64,000 nt of DNA from an uncultured Pedosphaera sp. (GCA_903918755.1 CAIXFN010000034.1:62001-126000), one strand, 5' to 3'. Positions 17,111 through 27,029 are shown, numbered from the stretch's first letter. The notes: a model not told the origin generated them from the sequence alone. Program-made: numbers and translations.

Positions 17111-20100
17111 CTACTTTCCTTCCGGCAACTTCCGTTCCTGCGGCGGGTTGAGGATGAACAACATAAGATTGCGAAAATCCGCATCCGGCATCTGTTCCAG
17201 GCCCTCGGGCATCACTGAGTTCTCCGTGACGCGCAGCGATTCGATCTCGGACTTCGCCACCACTTCTTCTTTCGGTCCGGCGGAAAGCAACCGCACCCGC
17301 GTGTCCGTGTTCTCAATCATCCGCCCGCTCAGGCTCCGGCCGTCCTTGGTATCCACCGACACGTTCTCATAGCCCTTGCCGATCACCTGGTTGGGATCAA
17401 TGACATTGGCCAATAAGGCGTCCAGCGTCGAACGACCGACGCCGGTCAGGTCGGGTCCCACCTCGGCGCCTTCGCCATAAAACTTATGACAAATCAGGCA
17501 GGTCTTCTTGGCCAGTTCATGACCGGCCACTGCGTCCCCGGTTCCGCTGAGGATCATCTGCTTTTTGGCGGCGATGATTTTCAGTTTGTCAGCATCCGCC
17601 GCGCGGACTCGTCCGATATCCTTGGCGGCCCGCTCCCGCACCGCCGCGTCCCCCGACTGCGTCAGCGACCGAATCACACTGGCGGAAAGTTCATTCGCAA
17701 AAATCGCGCGCGCTTCCATCGCCGCGAGCAAATTCAACGCCCAGCGGGGCCGCGAAGCCAGCACATCGGCGGCCGCGCGCCGCGTTTCCGGGCTAAACGC
17801 CTTCCAACGCTCGATCAATGTTGTCCCCACGGCATCCCCACCCACCTCGCCCGCGCCCCGCACGGCTTCGAGCACCACCGGTTCCGGATTCTCCTGCCGC
17901 ACGGCCTGCAGCAGCGCTTCCCGCGCGGCGTCCGTCCGTAACTTGCGCACGGATTGGATCGCCTTGACGCGCGCCGCGACCGGCGCCGCGGAATTGTTCA
18001 CCTCGGTAACCATGCCTTGCACGGCCTGGGCATTGCCCCACAAGGCGCCCAACCGCTGGCCGCGCTCCCGCAATTCCGGATTTTCGGCGGCCAGCAACCC
18101 GGCGAACAGGGCGCTGGTATCGGAGGTCGGCGGGGTGGCTTTCCCCTGTTGCCCCTCCAGCAATCCGTCCAGGGCCGCAATGCCCATCGCGGGATCCTTT
18201 TGCGCCGCCGCCGTCAGGAATTCCACCGCCATGTCCAGCTTGGCGGGCTCCCGCGTATCGCACAGCCGCCGCATGGTCTTGCGGATGAGCTGGCCGGCGA
18301 GCGGCATGGCGTCCGACCCGTTGCGAACGAACCAACGCAAGGCCTGCTCGGGGTTGGTTGCGATTTTCGGTTCCGCCGCTTCCCAGATCATGAACGGAAG
18401 CAGCGGATCGCGCCCATCGGCCGAAGCCTTCACCAGCGGGGCCAAAATCCGACCGAGGTTTACGTCTTCCATTCCGGGCGCGGGCGGGGCATCCACCGTG
18501 AGGGCACCGGAGGCAATCTGCCGGGCCGCCGTCGCCACCGCCAGCCGGACTCCCGGATCGGGATCCGCCGCCAGTTCGGTCGCGCCTTCAAGGATATCCG
18601 GCGAGACATCATGCCGTTCCCCCACCAACCGTGCCACCCAGGCGCGGATGGCCGGTTCCCGATCCCGGTAAACCATTTCCAACACGGATTCATCCATTTG
18701 GCGCGCCGTGTGCAAAGTCCAGAGCGCGGCGAGCCGGGCATCGAGGGTCTTGCCGTTCATCAGCAATTCGCGCAGCGGTTCGGCGGAGGCGGAATCCCGG
18801 CGCTCGGACAACAGCCGCTGCGCCATCCGCCGTTGCCAGACATTCGGATGGGCCAGCAGCCCGACCAACTCGGTCGTGCTGAGCTTTCCCAAATTCATCC
18901 CGGCATCCGGTCGCGATGGCACTCTTGCGCCCGCCTGTTTGCCGGTGTAAACCACCCGCCAGATGCGCCCGCGCTCCCGGTCCACGCCCTCGGGATCGGC
19001 GTTGGCATTTTGATAGCAGGGATACCGGTCATACCAATCCATCACCCACAGCGCTCCGTCCGGCCCCACTTGTTCACTCACCGGACGGAACCAGCCGTCG
19101 CTGGTGGTCAGGAAATCCGGCGCGGACTTGGCTTTGAAACTGGAACCGTTCGGCGTCAGGTGATCATGATTGATCGCGCTCTGGTGAATGTTCCCCATGA
19201 ACACTTCGCCCAGCCATTCCGCGGGAAATTGGTTGCCCTGGTAAATTTGGATGCCGGCATAGGCCGCCATGTGGTGCTTATGATCCACGATGGAGGGCAG
19301 CATCTGATAGGCATACGGATTGGCCGGCACCCCACCCTGCCGATCGTAAATGCCGCCCGGCGCCATGTGGAACAAATGATCAATCACGCACGCGCTCACA
19401 AAGGCGTTCCCGGCCCGGTCAAAGTCCACCCCCCAGGGATTGCTCGTGCCATCCGCGAACACCTCGAATTTCTTGGTCAGCGGATGAAACCGCGCCACCG
19501 CCGCATTCACCTCCACCCCGGGCTCGCTGGCTTCCGGAATTTTAACCTTGGAATGGGTGAAGACGCCGTGGGTCATGTACAACCAACCGTCGGGTCCCCA
19601 GGTGAAGCCGTTCAGCAATTCATGCCGGTCATCCAGTCCGAATCCGGTCATGAGCACTGTGCGCTTGTCGGCCACATCCTTGTGCTGCGTGTCTTCCAGA
19701 AATAAAAGATCCGGTGCCTGACCGACAAAGACACCCCCGTAGCCCAATTGGATGGCCGTGGCCAGATTCAGCCCATCGGCAAACACTGTCACCTTGTCCG
19801 CCCGGCCGTCTCCATCCGTATCCTCCAGAATCTTGATGCGATCGCGCGGCTTGGTGCCGGCTTTCGCGCCCAGCGGATACTCGTAAAGCTCCACCACCCA
19901 CAAGCGGCCGCGATCGTCCCAGGTCATCGCCACGGGATTGATCACGTCCGGCTCGGCGGCAAACAGGCGCACCTCAAATCCTTCCGGCACCTGGAATCGT
20001 TTTTGCGCCTCCGCGGGTGAAAGTGGTTCCGTGGCCGCCGGCGCCCATTGCCCGGTCAATTGCCGTCCCTGCGCCCAACCCGCCGAAGGTGTCAAAAGAA

Positions 20101-20143
20101 GCAACGCCGCACCCAGGCCCGGTAGCAAAAAGGATTTTTTCAT
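17111..20143 (-). CDS. PVC-type membrane-bound dehydrogenase-like protein with HEAT repeats and c-type haem (TIGR02604/TIGR02603 type)
   Basis: The 1010-residue exported protein has signal peptide MKKSFLLPGLGAALLLLTPSAGWAQG. About residues 40-400 form a six-bladed propeller typical of the 'putative membrane-bound dehydrogenase' family of Planctomycetes and Verrucomicrobia (FEVRLFAAEPDVINPVAM, DTDGDGRADKVTVFADGL, NGFTWGPDGWLYMTHG, NPWGVDFDRAGNAFVSAC). A long HEAT-like helical region follows. The C-terminal haem-binding domain carries CLICHKFYGEG (C882, C885, H886) and GPDLTGVGR. I chose the ATG at 20143, where the signal peptide begins; the long frame upstream overlaps blaI antisense. Its role in the PVC group is thought to be periplasmic oxidation of sugars or related compounds, but the substrate is unknown. 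The promoter must lie in the 240-base divergent region shared with blaI. Confidence 0.88.
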   Translation of the reverse strand: MKKSFLLPGLGAALLLLTPSAGWAQGRQLTGQWAPAATEPLSPAEAQKRFQVPEGFEVRLFAAEPDVINPVAMTWDDRGRLWVVELYEYPLGAKAGTKPRDRIKILEDTDGDGRADKVTVFADGLNLATAIQLGYGGVFVGQAPDLLFLEDTQHKDVADKRTVLMTGFGLDDRHELLNGFTWGPDGWLYMTHGVFTHSKVKIPEASEPGVEVNAAVARFHPLTKKFEVFADGTSNPWGVDFDRAGNAFVSACVIDHLFHMAPGGIYDRQGGVPANPYAYQMLPSIVDHKHHMAAYAGIQIYQGNQFPAEWLGEVFMGNIHQSAINHDHLTPNGSSFKAKSAPDFLTTSDGWFRPVSEQVGPDGALWVMDWYDRYPCYQNANADPEGVDRERGRIWRVVYTGKQAGARVPSRPDAGMNLGKLSTTELVGLLAHPNVWQRRMAQRLLSERRDSASAEPLRELLMNGKTLDARLAALWTLHTARQMDESVLEMVYRDREPAIRAWVARLVGERHDVSPDILEGATELAADPDPGVRLAVATAARQIASGALTVDAPPAPGMEDVNLGRILAPLVKASADGRDPLLPFMIWEAAEPKIATNPEQALRWFVRNGSDAMPLAGQLIRKTMRRLCDTREPAKLDMAVEFLTAAAQKDPAMGIAALDGLLEGQQGKATPPTSDTSALFAGLLAAENPELRERGQRLGALWGNAQAVQGMVTEVNNSAAPVAARVKAIQSVRKLRTDAAREALLQAVRQENPEPVVLEAVRGAGEVGGDAVGTTLIERWKAFSPETRRAAADVLASRPRWALNLLAAMEARAIFANELSASVIRSLTQSGDAAVRERAAKDIGRVRAADADKLKIIAAKKQMILSGTGDAVAGHELAKKTCLICHKFYGEGAEVGPDLTGVGRSTLDALLANVIDPNQVIGKGYENVSVDTKDGRSLSGRMIENTDTRVRLLSAGPKEEVVAKSEIESLRVTENSVMPEGLEQMPDADFRNLMLFILNPPQERKLPEGK

Positions 20144-20319
20144 AGTGGAATCAAGGATCAGACTGACGGTTTCCGCGCAAAATTCAATCCGTTTCCGCAC
20201 TCCCCGCCCCATTGAAGTTTCCCGTCCCTTCTGTCCCAGGAATTCGGGCACACCCGGGCCCACGACCAGCGCTTTTACGGCCCGCCACCAAGGGACATTT
20301 AAAAATATTTCCGCAAAGT

Positions 20320-20357
20320 ACGAAGATGTTCGTTGACATCTACGAAAAAATTCGTAT
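20320..20357 (+). promoter_or_regulatory. Twin BlaI-type operators
   Basis: Two near-identical palindromes occur: TACGAAGATGTTCGTT (20320-20335) and TACGAAAAAATTCGTA (20342-20357). Their centres are 22 bases apart, two helical turns. The consensus TACGAA-N4-TTCGTW has the dyad form of BlaI/MecI operators, and both sites overlap the promoter of the blaI operon, implying autorepression. A further perfect repeat, AGATGT-N6-ACATCT (20325-20342), bridges the two. Confidence 0.75.
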
Positions 20358-20361
20358 GATG
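20334..20361 (+). promoter_or_regulatory. Sigma-70-type promoter of the blaI-M56-secretin operon
   Basis: A consensus -35 TTGACA (20334-20339) and near-consensus -10 TATGAT (20356-20361) stand 16 bases apart, 22 bases before the blaI ATG. The -35 overlaps the first operator and the -10 overlaps the end of the second, so repressor binding would block polymerase. Confidence 0.78.
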
Positions 20362-20383
20362 ACTCACATATCCAGCTAATGAC

Positions 20384-20767
20384 ATGAAAAAAACTCCGCC
20401 CAAACCCACCGACGCCGAGCTTTCCATTCTCCGCGTGCTCTGGCGGCTCGGCCCCGCCACGGTGCGCGCCATCCATGACGAACTGGCCCAGATCCAGGCG
20501 ACGGGCTACACCACCGCCTTGAAGATGTTGCAGATCATGACCGAAAAAGGTCTGGTCCGGCGGGATGAATCCGCCCGCTCGCACATTTATCAGGCCGTAA
20601 TGAGTGAGCAACAGGTGCAGCAACAACTGGTCGGTCATTTGCTGGAACGGGCCTTTGGCGGCTCGGCCCGCAAACTCGTCCTCCAGGCGCTCTCGGCCCG
20701 GAAAGCCACGCCGGCGGAGCTGGCGGAAATCCGCCAATTGATCGATGAACTGGAGGCCCGGCCATGA
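20384..20767 (+). CDS. blaI: BlaI/MecI/CopY family transcriptional repressor
   Basis: The 127-residue protein is a winged-helix repressor of the BlaI/MecI (penicillinase repressor) family. Family hallmarks are PTDAELSILRVLWRLGPATVRAIHDEL at the N-terminus, the recognition region YTTALKMLQIMTEKGLVRRDE, and a C-terminal dimerisation helix. In the known systems, a membrane M56 protease (BlaR1/MecR1) triggers cleavage of the repressor. Here the next gene encodes an M56 protein and overlaps blaI by four bases (ATGA), so the pair is translationally coupled. Two palindromic operators overlap its promoter. It probably represses the whole four-gene operon. A link to beta-lactams is not implied, as no beta-lactamase is nearby. 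Confidence 0.93.
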   Translation: MKKTPPKPTDAELSILRVLWRLGPATVRAIHDELAQIQATGYTTALKMLQIMTEKGLVRRDESARSHIYQAVMSEQQVQQQLVGHLLERAFGGSARKLVLQALSARKATPAELAEIRQLIDELEARP

Positions 20768-23700
20768 TGACCACCGCCTCCCAAGCCCTCCTGCAATGCC
20801 TTGGCTGGACCCTGGTCCATTTCCTCTGGCAGGGTCTGGCCATCGCTGTCTGGCTAGGGCTTTGCCTGCATGCCCTGCGCCGGAATCCGGCCAACCATCG
20901 CTATCTCGCCGGGTGCGCCGCCCTTCTCCTGATGGTGGCGTCCCCGTTGCTGACGTTTAATCGCTTGGTGGATCAACTGCCAGCCCCGCAGCCCAGATGG
21001 CAACGCGCCCCCGCCCCAATGATGGCCACTCGGCATGCCCTGCCCTTAACCATACCAATTATAGAACCCTCACCCCGGACGGTGAATTTGGTCCGAGGCC
21101 CGGCCAAACCATCGCCACTGAGTCTGCGCGAACGCTGGGAACTTGCGCTACCCTGGCTCGCGCTGCTCTGGGCAGCGGGAGTCGTGGCCTTTGGAATCCA
21201 ATTGCTGGCCGGTTGGTTTCACGTCCGCCGCAGCGCCCGGGACGCCGGCACGCTCCTGGAGGAACCGTGGGCGACCCGCCTCGCGGAATTGGCCGAGCGC
21301 CTCGGCCTGCGCCGCTCCGTGCGGCTCGTGCAATCCGCCTTGGTGGAAGTGCCCGCCACCATCGGCTGGTTGCGACCCGTGATCCTGTTGCCGGCCGGTT
21401 GCCTGACCGGCCTCAGTCCCAGCCAACTCGACGCCATTCTCGCCCACGAACTGGCCCACATCCGGCGGCACGACTATCTGGTCAATCTGCTGCAATGCGC
21501 GGTGGAAACCCTGCTGTTCTATCATCCCGCCGTCTGGTGGGCGTCCGGCCGCATCCGGGAAGCACGCGAATTTTGCTGTGATGATCTGGCCGTGGCCGCC
21601 TGCGGCAACCGGGTGGCTTATGCCCGCGCCTTGGCCACCCTGGAGGAATTGCGGCCCGCTTCCCTGGCCCTGGCAGCCTCAGGCGCCCCCCTGTTGCAGC
21701 GCATCCGCCGGCTCACCGCCCGCCCCCCGGTCACGACCGGCCCCGCCGGTTGGCTCGCCACCGGGGTGGTGACGCTGCTGGCGGTCACGGTTTTACTGGC
21801 CGCCCTGCCCGGCAACCGCGTTTGGGCCAGCGCCGGCGACGTCCTGCAACTCGCGCAAAACCTGACGCCCAGCCAGGCCTTCGCCCGGACCAACCGCAAT
21901 CTCGTCCATACTTCCAAGGGGCGACAAGCCATCATGGCCAAATTGGATGCCATTCCGGTGGATTACGCCCTCTGCGATGAAATGCCGCTGCGCCAGGTGG
22001 TGGAACAACTCAGTCGCCTCTCGCAAGCCCGCGATCCCGACCGCCAGGGAATCAACTTCATGCTCCTCCGGCAGTCACTCCCGCTGGGGGAAGTGGATCC
22101 CGTGACCGGCGCCATCGTGCCCGTCAACAATTCCGATCTTCCCGAAGTGGGCGCGGTGCTCATCACCATCAAGCCCGAAATGCGTGGCCTGCGCCTGCAT
22201 GATTTGCTCGAAATCATTGTCCGTAGCGCCAGCGCCCCCATCCGTTACACGGTTGAGGATTACGCGGTGGCCTTCCACCTGACCGCCGACCCGGCGGGGA
22301 TGTACACCCGAATCTTTCATGTGGATCCCAATACCTTCATCCAGGGCTTGGAAAATGTCACCGGGATCCAGTTCTCGGGTTCGCAAGCTGGCGGCAACGG
22401 TAGCACCGGCGGGGGTGGAGGTGGTGGCAACTCGGGTGGCGGCACCGGCGGGACGGGATCCGGCGTGATCATTCCGGGTGTCCAAATGGCTCCCGGCGGA
22501 GGCACCGGCGCGGGCGCGGGCGCCAACGGCGGCGGGACCGGGGGCGGGGCAACGGGCGGCGGGGTCAGCAACGTCACCCGCTCCACGCCGACCACGAACA
22601 CTCAGGCGGTGGTGCGTCAATTCTTTGGGGCGAACGGCGTTGACTTCAACCCCACCGGCCCCGGGGGCACCCAGAAACTCATCTTCCTGGACGAACGCAA
22701 CGGCACCCTCATGGTCCATGCCCCGCTGGAAGATTTGCAGAAAGTGGGCACCGCCTTGGAAAAGCTGAGCGCCACCAACGCCGCACCGATCACCAACGCG
22801 GTACCGGGGACCAACCAACCGGCGCCGCCGAAAAGGAAACCCGACGGGGCGAACGCCGCCCCCGCGGCCAACAAGGAGATCTTATTAGCCATGGCCGATA
22901 GCGGAGGAAACACCACCGACGAACGTCGGCTCATCGCGGAAGCCCGCGCCAACCGGCCCCCATCTGCCCCGGTCCCAGCGGCGACGGAACCGGGGGACGG
23001 ACTCCCCAACCACCCGCAGCCTTCCGGGGCGGGCTTGACTGATTTCGCCCTGGCGGATAGCCGTCTCCTGCTGGACAACGCCGCGCGCCGGCAATCGTTG
23101 CAACTGCAGTTGGAGGAAAATATAGTCGCCCTGCCCGTAGGCAAGGCGCTGCCGTTGGCCCTGGTCCTGGGCGAAATCAAGCAGCAATTGCCCCACCCGC
23201 TTGCGGCCAGCGAGGAAATTTTCTTTCGGTTCGCGCCGGAAAAAGAAAAAAGTCCGGCGAAAGCGAAAGAAAAATCGGATCCTGCGTCCCGCCAGCCCGA
23301 ATCATTGGCGGAGGTCAAAGTCACCCTCGCACCTGGACTGGGACAGCGTTCGCTCCGGCAGGCGCTGGAATTGATTTGTGCGGGAGCCAACCCACCCCTG
23401 ATGTTTGCCATTGCCGATGATGGCATCGTCCTGGCGCGGCGCGGCGCGGCGGATACCGGACTGCAAGCGCACACCTACCGCCTGACCACCGCCATTTTTC
23501 TGGCGGAGTTGGAGCGGGTCACAGCGCCTATTCCTTGGGCCCGCTTTGATCGCCAAAGCACCAACCACCTGCGGGCTCCCGTGGAGCAGTATCTCGCCAG
23601 CGTTGGGATTGATGCCTGGGAGACCAACCGGCTGGGACTTGTTCCCAAAATGGCGGACTTCAACCCGAATAACGGCGAGTTGTCCGTCCGGCTCCGATCC

Positions 23701-26016
23701 ACCGAAATCACCCGCCTGGGCGAGGTCCTGGACCGCTCCGGGTTGATCGCGCAAACGCCCGCGAAAAGAACCAAAACCAAGGGCCTGTCAACCATGATCT
23801 TCCGCGTCGAAGTGCCGGTGCTGCTCCAGGAAATGGAGCGGGTTTCCTCCCGGGATTCCGGTCTGGTCAAGGATCCGGATCCCACGGCCCGCACCCAACG
23901 TCTGCTGGACAATTATTTGGCCACGGTGGGCGTGAATTTGTCCGAACCAGGGGATGCGGCTGGCACCAAAAAGGCGGCCTTTTTCAGCGCGCTGAATGGC
24001 ACCTTGCTCGTCCGTGCCACGGCGGCGGATCTCGCACGCGTCGGCGAGATTGTAAAGCAAATGAACACCCGCGGCGCATCCGCCACCGGCTCAGGCCAGG
24101 CTTCCTATGGCGACCTGGCCCTCGCCAGCCGCGAAGCCTTGCACCGGCAGGCGGACGTGATTGAATTGCAACAAACGCTGACGGCCGCCCGCAAGGCGGA
24201 AAACCAGCAGGATTTCGCCACGGCGGCGCGGCTCTATGAGGCCGGTTACCTGCTGGCCCAACGCATCGGCACTCAGGCCGATAACGAGTCCCGGCAGATC
24301 ATCGCCGGGTTGGGTAGCGTCCAGTTCGAACTGGCGCGCCGCTTCCAGCAACAGCACGATTACACCAGCGCGGACGAACGCCTCCGTCGCCTGCTGGCGC
24401 TGGATCCCGAAAATGTCGCCGCCCGCGCGCTGTTCGAGGCCAACCAGGGTCTCCTCACCGCGCAAAACACCGGCCGGAGTCTCGCGCCCGCCACTGGCAC
24501 GAACACCCTGCAGGCGGCTGCGCTTGTGCAAAATGCCAAACGCCTCATCGGGCTCGGCCGTTTGGCGGAGGCCGGAGCGGAGTTGGAACAAGCCCTGAAA
24601 CTGGATCCCGAGGACGACGCCGCCGTCAACTTTCTCCGCATGGTTCGGGAGAGGATGCCTGCGGTGGTGCCCGTTGCACCCGCTCCGCCCACACCCGTAA
24701 CCAATAATCTGCCCGCACCCGCCGCCCCTGCAGCTTCGGCGGACAGTGACCAAACCAACCGGATGGCCACCGGCGAAATACCAACCGGTGAATCCATGAT
24801 CACCCGCACCTTCAAATTGGATTACGCACGCCTGCGAAATGGTCTTATCGCCGCCACGGGAAAATCACTCCCACCGGAAAACACCACGAATAAGGCGCCC
24901 GAGATAACGGCGGCCTTGCGCCAATATTTGACTGCGGCCGGAGTGGATTTCTCGACCAATTCCCCTGCGAATGTCGGCAAAGCCATCTTCTACAACCATC
25001 GCAAGGGCATGCTCTTTGTCCATGCCCCCCCGTCGGATCTGGAAGTGATCGCCGCAGCAGTCGAAGCCCTCGGGTATGTCCCGCCGCAGGTTAACCTGAA
25101 ACTCAAAGTCGCCGAAGTCGACCCGGATCGGGTTTCACCCGCCGCGCTGCAAGCACTTCTCGCAACCACCGGCGCCACCTTCAGCACCAACGAAACCGCC
25201 GCCATTCCGCTACCCAATTTTGCCGGTGCCACCAATATGTTTCACGATCCGGACCGGCCAATGACCAATGCCGCCCGGCAACAGTTCTTTGGCGAACTGA
25301 CGGAGCCGCAAACCCGGCAACTACAGGTAGCACTTTCCAACCTGCCCCCGGTCACGTGGTGGGAGGGACCGGAAATCACCACCGCAACCGGGCGGGATAG
25401 CCGACTGCAAAGGCTCGACGCCTTGAACGTGGCGACCGGAGTCACCGCAACCGGCCAAAAGGGCGGCACGGGCACCAATGCTCCCGGCGTAAATTACCAG
25501 ACCCAGGGCTTCGCCTGCGGACTCTCGGTGAATATTCATCCCACGGTAGCGGCGGACTCCTATACCATTCCCCTGTCGATCGGCCCCACTCTCACGGAGT
25601 TCGTCGGGTACGATGATCCTGCCAATTTTACCCCCATCGCCGCGTCGGTGAACGGCCACCCCATCACTTTATCCGACGTCGTCAGCGGGCCCCACGCCGT
25701 GGTCCCACTGCCCCGCTTCCGCGTCAGCCAGTTGGCGCTGGACCACCCGGGAATCTGGGACGGCCGGACCCTCCTGGCGGGCGGGCTGATCTCGGAAAGC
25801 GTCATTCATTTCAAAGACAAAGTACCCTACCTCGGGGATGTGCCCTTGATGGGCCAGCTTTTCACGAAAGAGTCCAGCAGCAAACAGCGCAAACTATTGC
25901 TGCTCTTCATCACCCCCACACTCATCAACCCCGACGGCTCGCGGTTTCATACCGATGGTGATATGCCGTGGGTTTCGCCGAATCGACGGCAACAACGCAA
26001 AGGAGAAAAACCATGA
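20764..26016 (+). CDS. M56 (BlaR1-like) membrane metalloprotease fused to repeated secretin-like modules
   Basis: A 1750-residue fusion. Residues 1-360 form an M56 peptidase: four likely membrane helices (about 10-35, 46-62, 135-155, 332-355), HELAH at 228-232 and EAREFCCDDLAVAACG around 266-281. Residues about 400-510 resemble a secretin N0/STN domain (IPVDYALCDEMPLRQVVEQLSRL; RLHDLLEIIVRSASAPIRYTV). A module with a T-x-x-[FY]-[HRK] strand, a QYL-A-GVD segment and a G-x-L-x-V-x-A-x-x-D-L end recurs about four times (516-672, 901-995, 1011-1100, 1345-1438), with a Gly-rich linker inside the first. TPR-like helices fill about 1140-1300. The C-terminal 300 residues resemble the secretin domain: NLKLKVAEVD opens it, and KVPYLGDVPLMGQLF plus LLLLFITPTLINPDGSRF close it. 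Known BlaR1 proteins instead end in a penicillin-binding sensor domain. Sensing of an envelope component is inferred. Confidence 0.85.
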   Translation: MMTTASQALLQCLGWTLVHFLWQGLAIAVWLGLCLHALRRNPANHRYLAGCAALLLMVASPLLTFNRLVDQLPAPQPRWQRAPAPMMATRHALPLTIPIIEPSPRTVNLVRGPAKPSPLSLRERWELALPWLALLWAAGVVAFGIQLLAGWFHVRRSARDAGTLLEEPWATRLAELAERLGLRRSVRLVQSALVEVPATIGWLRPVILLPAGCLTGLSPSQLDAILAHELAHIRRHDYLVNLLQCAVETLLFYHPAVWWASGRIREAREFCCDDLAVAACGNRVAYARALATLEELRPASLALAASGAPLLQRIRRLTARPPVTTGPAGWLATGVVTLLAVTVLLAALPGNRVWASAGDVLQLAQNLTPSQAFARTNRNLVHTSKGRQAIMAKLDAIPVDYALCDEMPLRQVVEQLSRLSQARDPDRQGINFMLLRQSLPLGEVDPVTGAIVPVNNSDLPEVGAVLITIKPEMRGLRLHDLLEIIVRSASAPIRYTVEDYAVAFHLTADPAGMYTRIFHVDPNTFIQGLENVTGIQFSGSQAGGNGSTGGGGGGGNSGGGTGGTGSGVIIPGVQMAPGGGTGAGAGANGGGTGGGATGGGVSNVTRSTPTTNTQAVVRQFFGANGVDFNPTGPGGTQKLIFLDERNGTLMVHAPLEDLQKVGTALEKLSATNAAPITNAVPGTNQPAPPKRKPDGANAAPAANKEILLAMADSGGNTTDERRLIAEARANRPPSAPVPAATEPGDGLPNHPQPSGAGLTDFALADSRLLLDNAARRQSLQLQLEENIVALPVGKALPLALVLGEIKQQLPHPLAASEEIFFRFAPEKEKSPAKAKEKSDPASRQPESLAEVKVTLAPGLGQRSLRQALELICAGANPPLMFAIADDGIVLARRGAADTGLQAHTYRLTTAIFLAELERVTAPIPWARFDRQSTNHLRAPVEQYLASVGIDAWETNRLGLVPKMADFNPNNGELSVRLRSTEITRLGEVLDRSGLIAQTPAKRTKTKGLSTMIFRVEVPVLLQEMERVSSRDSGLVKDPDPTARTQRLLDNYLATVGVNLSEPGDAAGTKKAAFFSALNGTLLVRATAADLARVGEIVKQMNTRGASATGSGQASYGDLALASREALHRQADVIELQQTLTAARKAENQQDFATAARLYEAGYLLAQRIGTQADNESRQIIAGLGSVQFELARRFQQQHDYTSADERLRRLLALDPENVAARALFEANQGLLTAQNTGRSLAPATGTNTLQAAALVQNAKRLIGLGRLAEAGAELEQALKLDPEDDAAVNFLRMVRERMPAVVPVAPAPPTPVTNNLPAPAAPAASADSDQTNRMATGEIPTGESMITRTFKLDYARLRNGLIAATGKSLPPENTTNKAPEITAALRQYLTAAGVDFSTNSPANVGKAIFYNHRKGMLFVHAPPSDLEVIAAAVEALGYVPPQVNLKLKVAEVDPDRVSPAALQALLATTGATFSTNETAAIPLPNFAGATNMFHDPDRPMTNAARQQFFGELTEPQTRQLQVALSNLPPVTWWEGPEITTATGRDSRLQRLDALNVATGVTATGQKGGTGTNAPGVNYQTQGFACGLSVNIHPTVAADSYTIPLSIGPTLTEFVGYDDPANFTPIAASVNGHPITLSDVVSGPHAVVPLPRFRVSQLALDHPGIWDGRTLLAGGLISESVIHFKDKVPYLGDVPLMGQLFTKESSSKQRKLLLLFITPTLINPDGSRFHTDGDMPWVSPNRRQQRKGEKP

Positions 26017-27029
26017 AACTTTGGTCCACGAAAATGCTGATGTGGGGAGTGTTCGAACTGGCGAGTCAGGCCGGGGCGCAGAATTTGCCCGCACCCATTC
26101 AGCCCCTGCCCACCCCGCCGCAAGTCAGCGTGAAAATTAAAGTGGCCGAAATCGACCCGGACCAGATTTCGCCGGCCGCTTTGGAAATACTGCTCGCCAC
26201 GACGGGCGCTGCCTTCTCGCTCAGTGTGGCGGACGCCATTCCCCGGCCCAATTCCACCGGTACTACGAACTTGTTCCAAGATCCGGACCAGTCGATGGCC
26301 AATGCCACCCGTCACCAATTCTTTGGCGAACTGACCGCGGCGCAGACCCGGCGACTGCAGGACAAACTGACCGCCCTAACCGCCGTCACCTGGTGGGAGA
26401 GCCCGGAGATCGCCGTCGAATCCGGCCGCGAAACTTCCGTCCAACGATTCAGCTCCCAAATGGTGATAACGGGAAAAACAAACTTGAGCCCCACTCCCGG
26501 CAGCAGGTCGAATTTGCCAGTTTTTAATTACGAAACGCAGGATTTTTTGCCGGGGCTTACCATCAACCTTCGCCCGGTCATCTTAACAAATCTCCTGGGA
26601 ATTTCGCTGCAGCTCACGCCCGCTACGACGGAATTCATCGGCCTTGATGAAGCGGGCAAATTCATTCCGACCAAGGCGGTAGTCCAGGGGAACCCGGTTC
26701 CGCTGACTTCGGTCTTGCCGCTTCCCCACTTCCGGGTACGCCAACTGGCCTTCGACTACCCGGTCGTCTTCGATGGACAAACCCTGTTGGTGGGCGGCAT
26801 CCAGTATCATGGCCCCGGCCACGTGTTGACGGGCGGAGTGGAACCCCTTGGCGCTTTCACGCCGGATCAAATCGCGGAAATAACCGCCGCCGCAAAAAAA
26901 CCAAATCAATTGCTGCTCTTCATCACTCCCACGCTTATCAACCCCGACGGCACGCGGTTTCATTCCGGGGATGAAATGCCCCTGGCGGCGCCGCGCGGAC
27001 CAGTCGAGCCCGGAGAACAAAAGAAATGA
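26013..27029 (+). CDS. Exported secretin-like domain protein, paralogue of the M56 fusion C-terminus
   Basis: The 338-residue protein has a short signal-like N-terminus (MKLWSTKMLMWGVFELASQAGAQN). The rest matches the C-terminal module of the preceding gene closely: VKIKVAEIDPDQISPAALEILLATTGAAF against LKLKVAEVDPDRVSPAALQALLATTG, RHQFFGELTAAQTRRLQ, WWESPEI, PLPHFRVRQLAFD, and LLLFITPTLINPDGTRFH. These are secretin C-terminal-type signatures, but the length is short and the KVPYLGDVP motif of its neighbour is replaced by a GPGHVLTGG stretch. The ATG overlaps the upstream stop (ATGA) and follows AAAGGAG, so it is coupled. Ring-forming ability cannot be judged from sequence. Confidence 0.8.
   Translation: MKLWSTKMLMWGVFELASQAGAQNLPAPIQPLPTPPQVSVKIKVAEIDPDQISPAALEILLATTGAAFSLSVADAIPRPNSTGTTNLFQDPDQSMANATRHQFFGELTAAQTRRLQDKLTALTAVTWWESPEIAVESGRETSVQRFSSQMVITGKTNLSPTPGSRSNLPVFNYETQDFLPGLTINLRPVILTNLLGISLQLTPATTEFIGLDEAGKFIPTKAVVQGNPVPLTSVLPLPHFRVRQLAFDYPVVFDGQTLLVGGIQYHGPGHVLTGGVEPLGAFTPDQIAEITAAAKKPNQLLLFITPTLINPDGTRFHSGDEMPLAAPRGPVEPGEQKK

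Noticed and set aside
20384-26016. Beta-lactam resistance system
   Set aside because: BlaI and M56 are present, but the penicillin-binding sensor domain and any beta-lactamase are missing.
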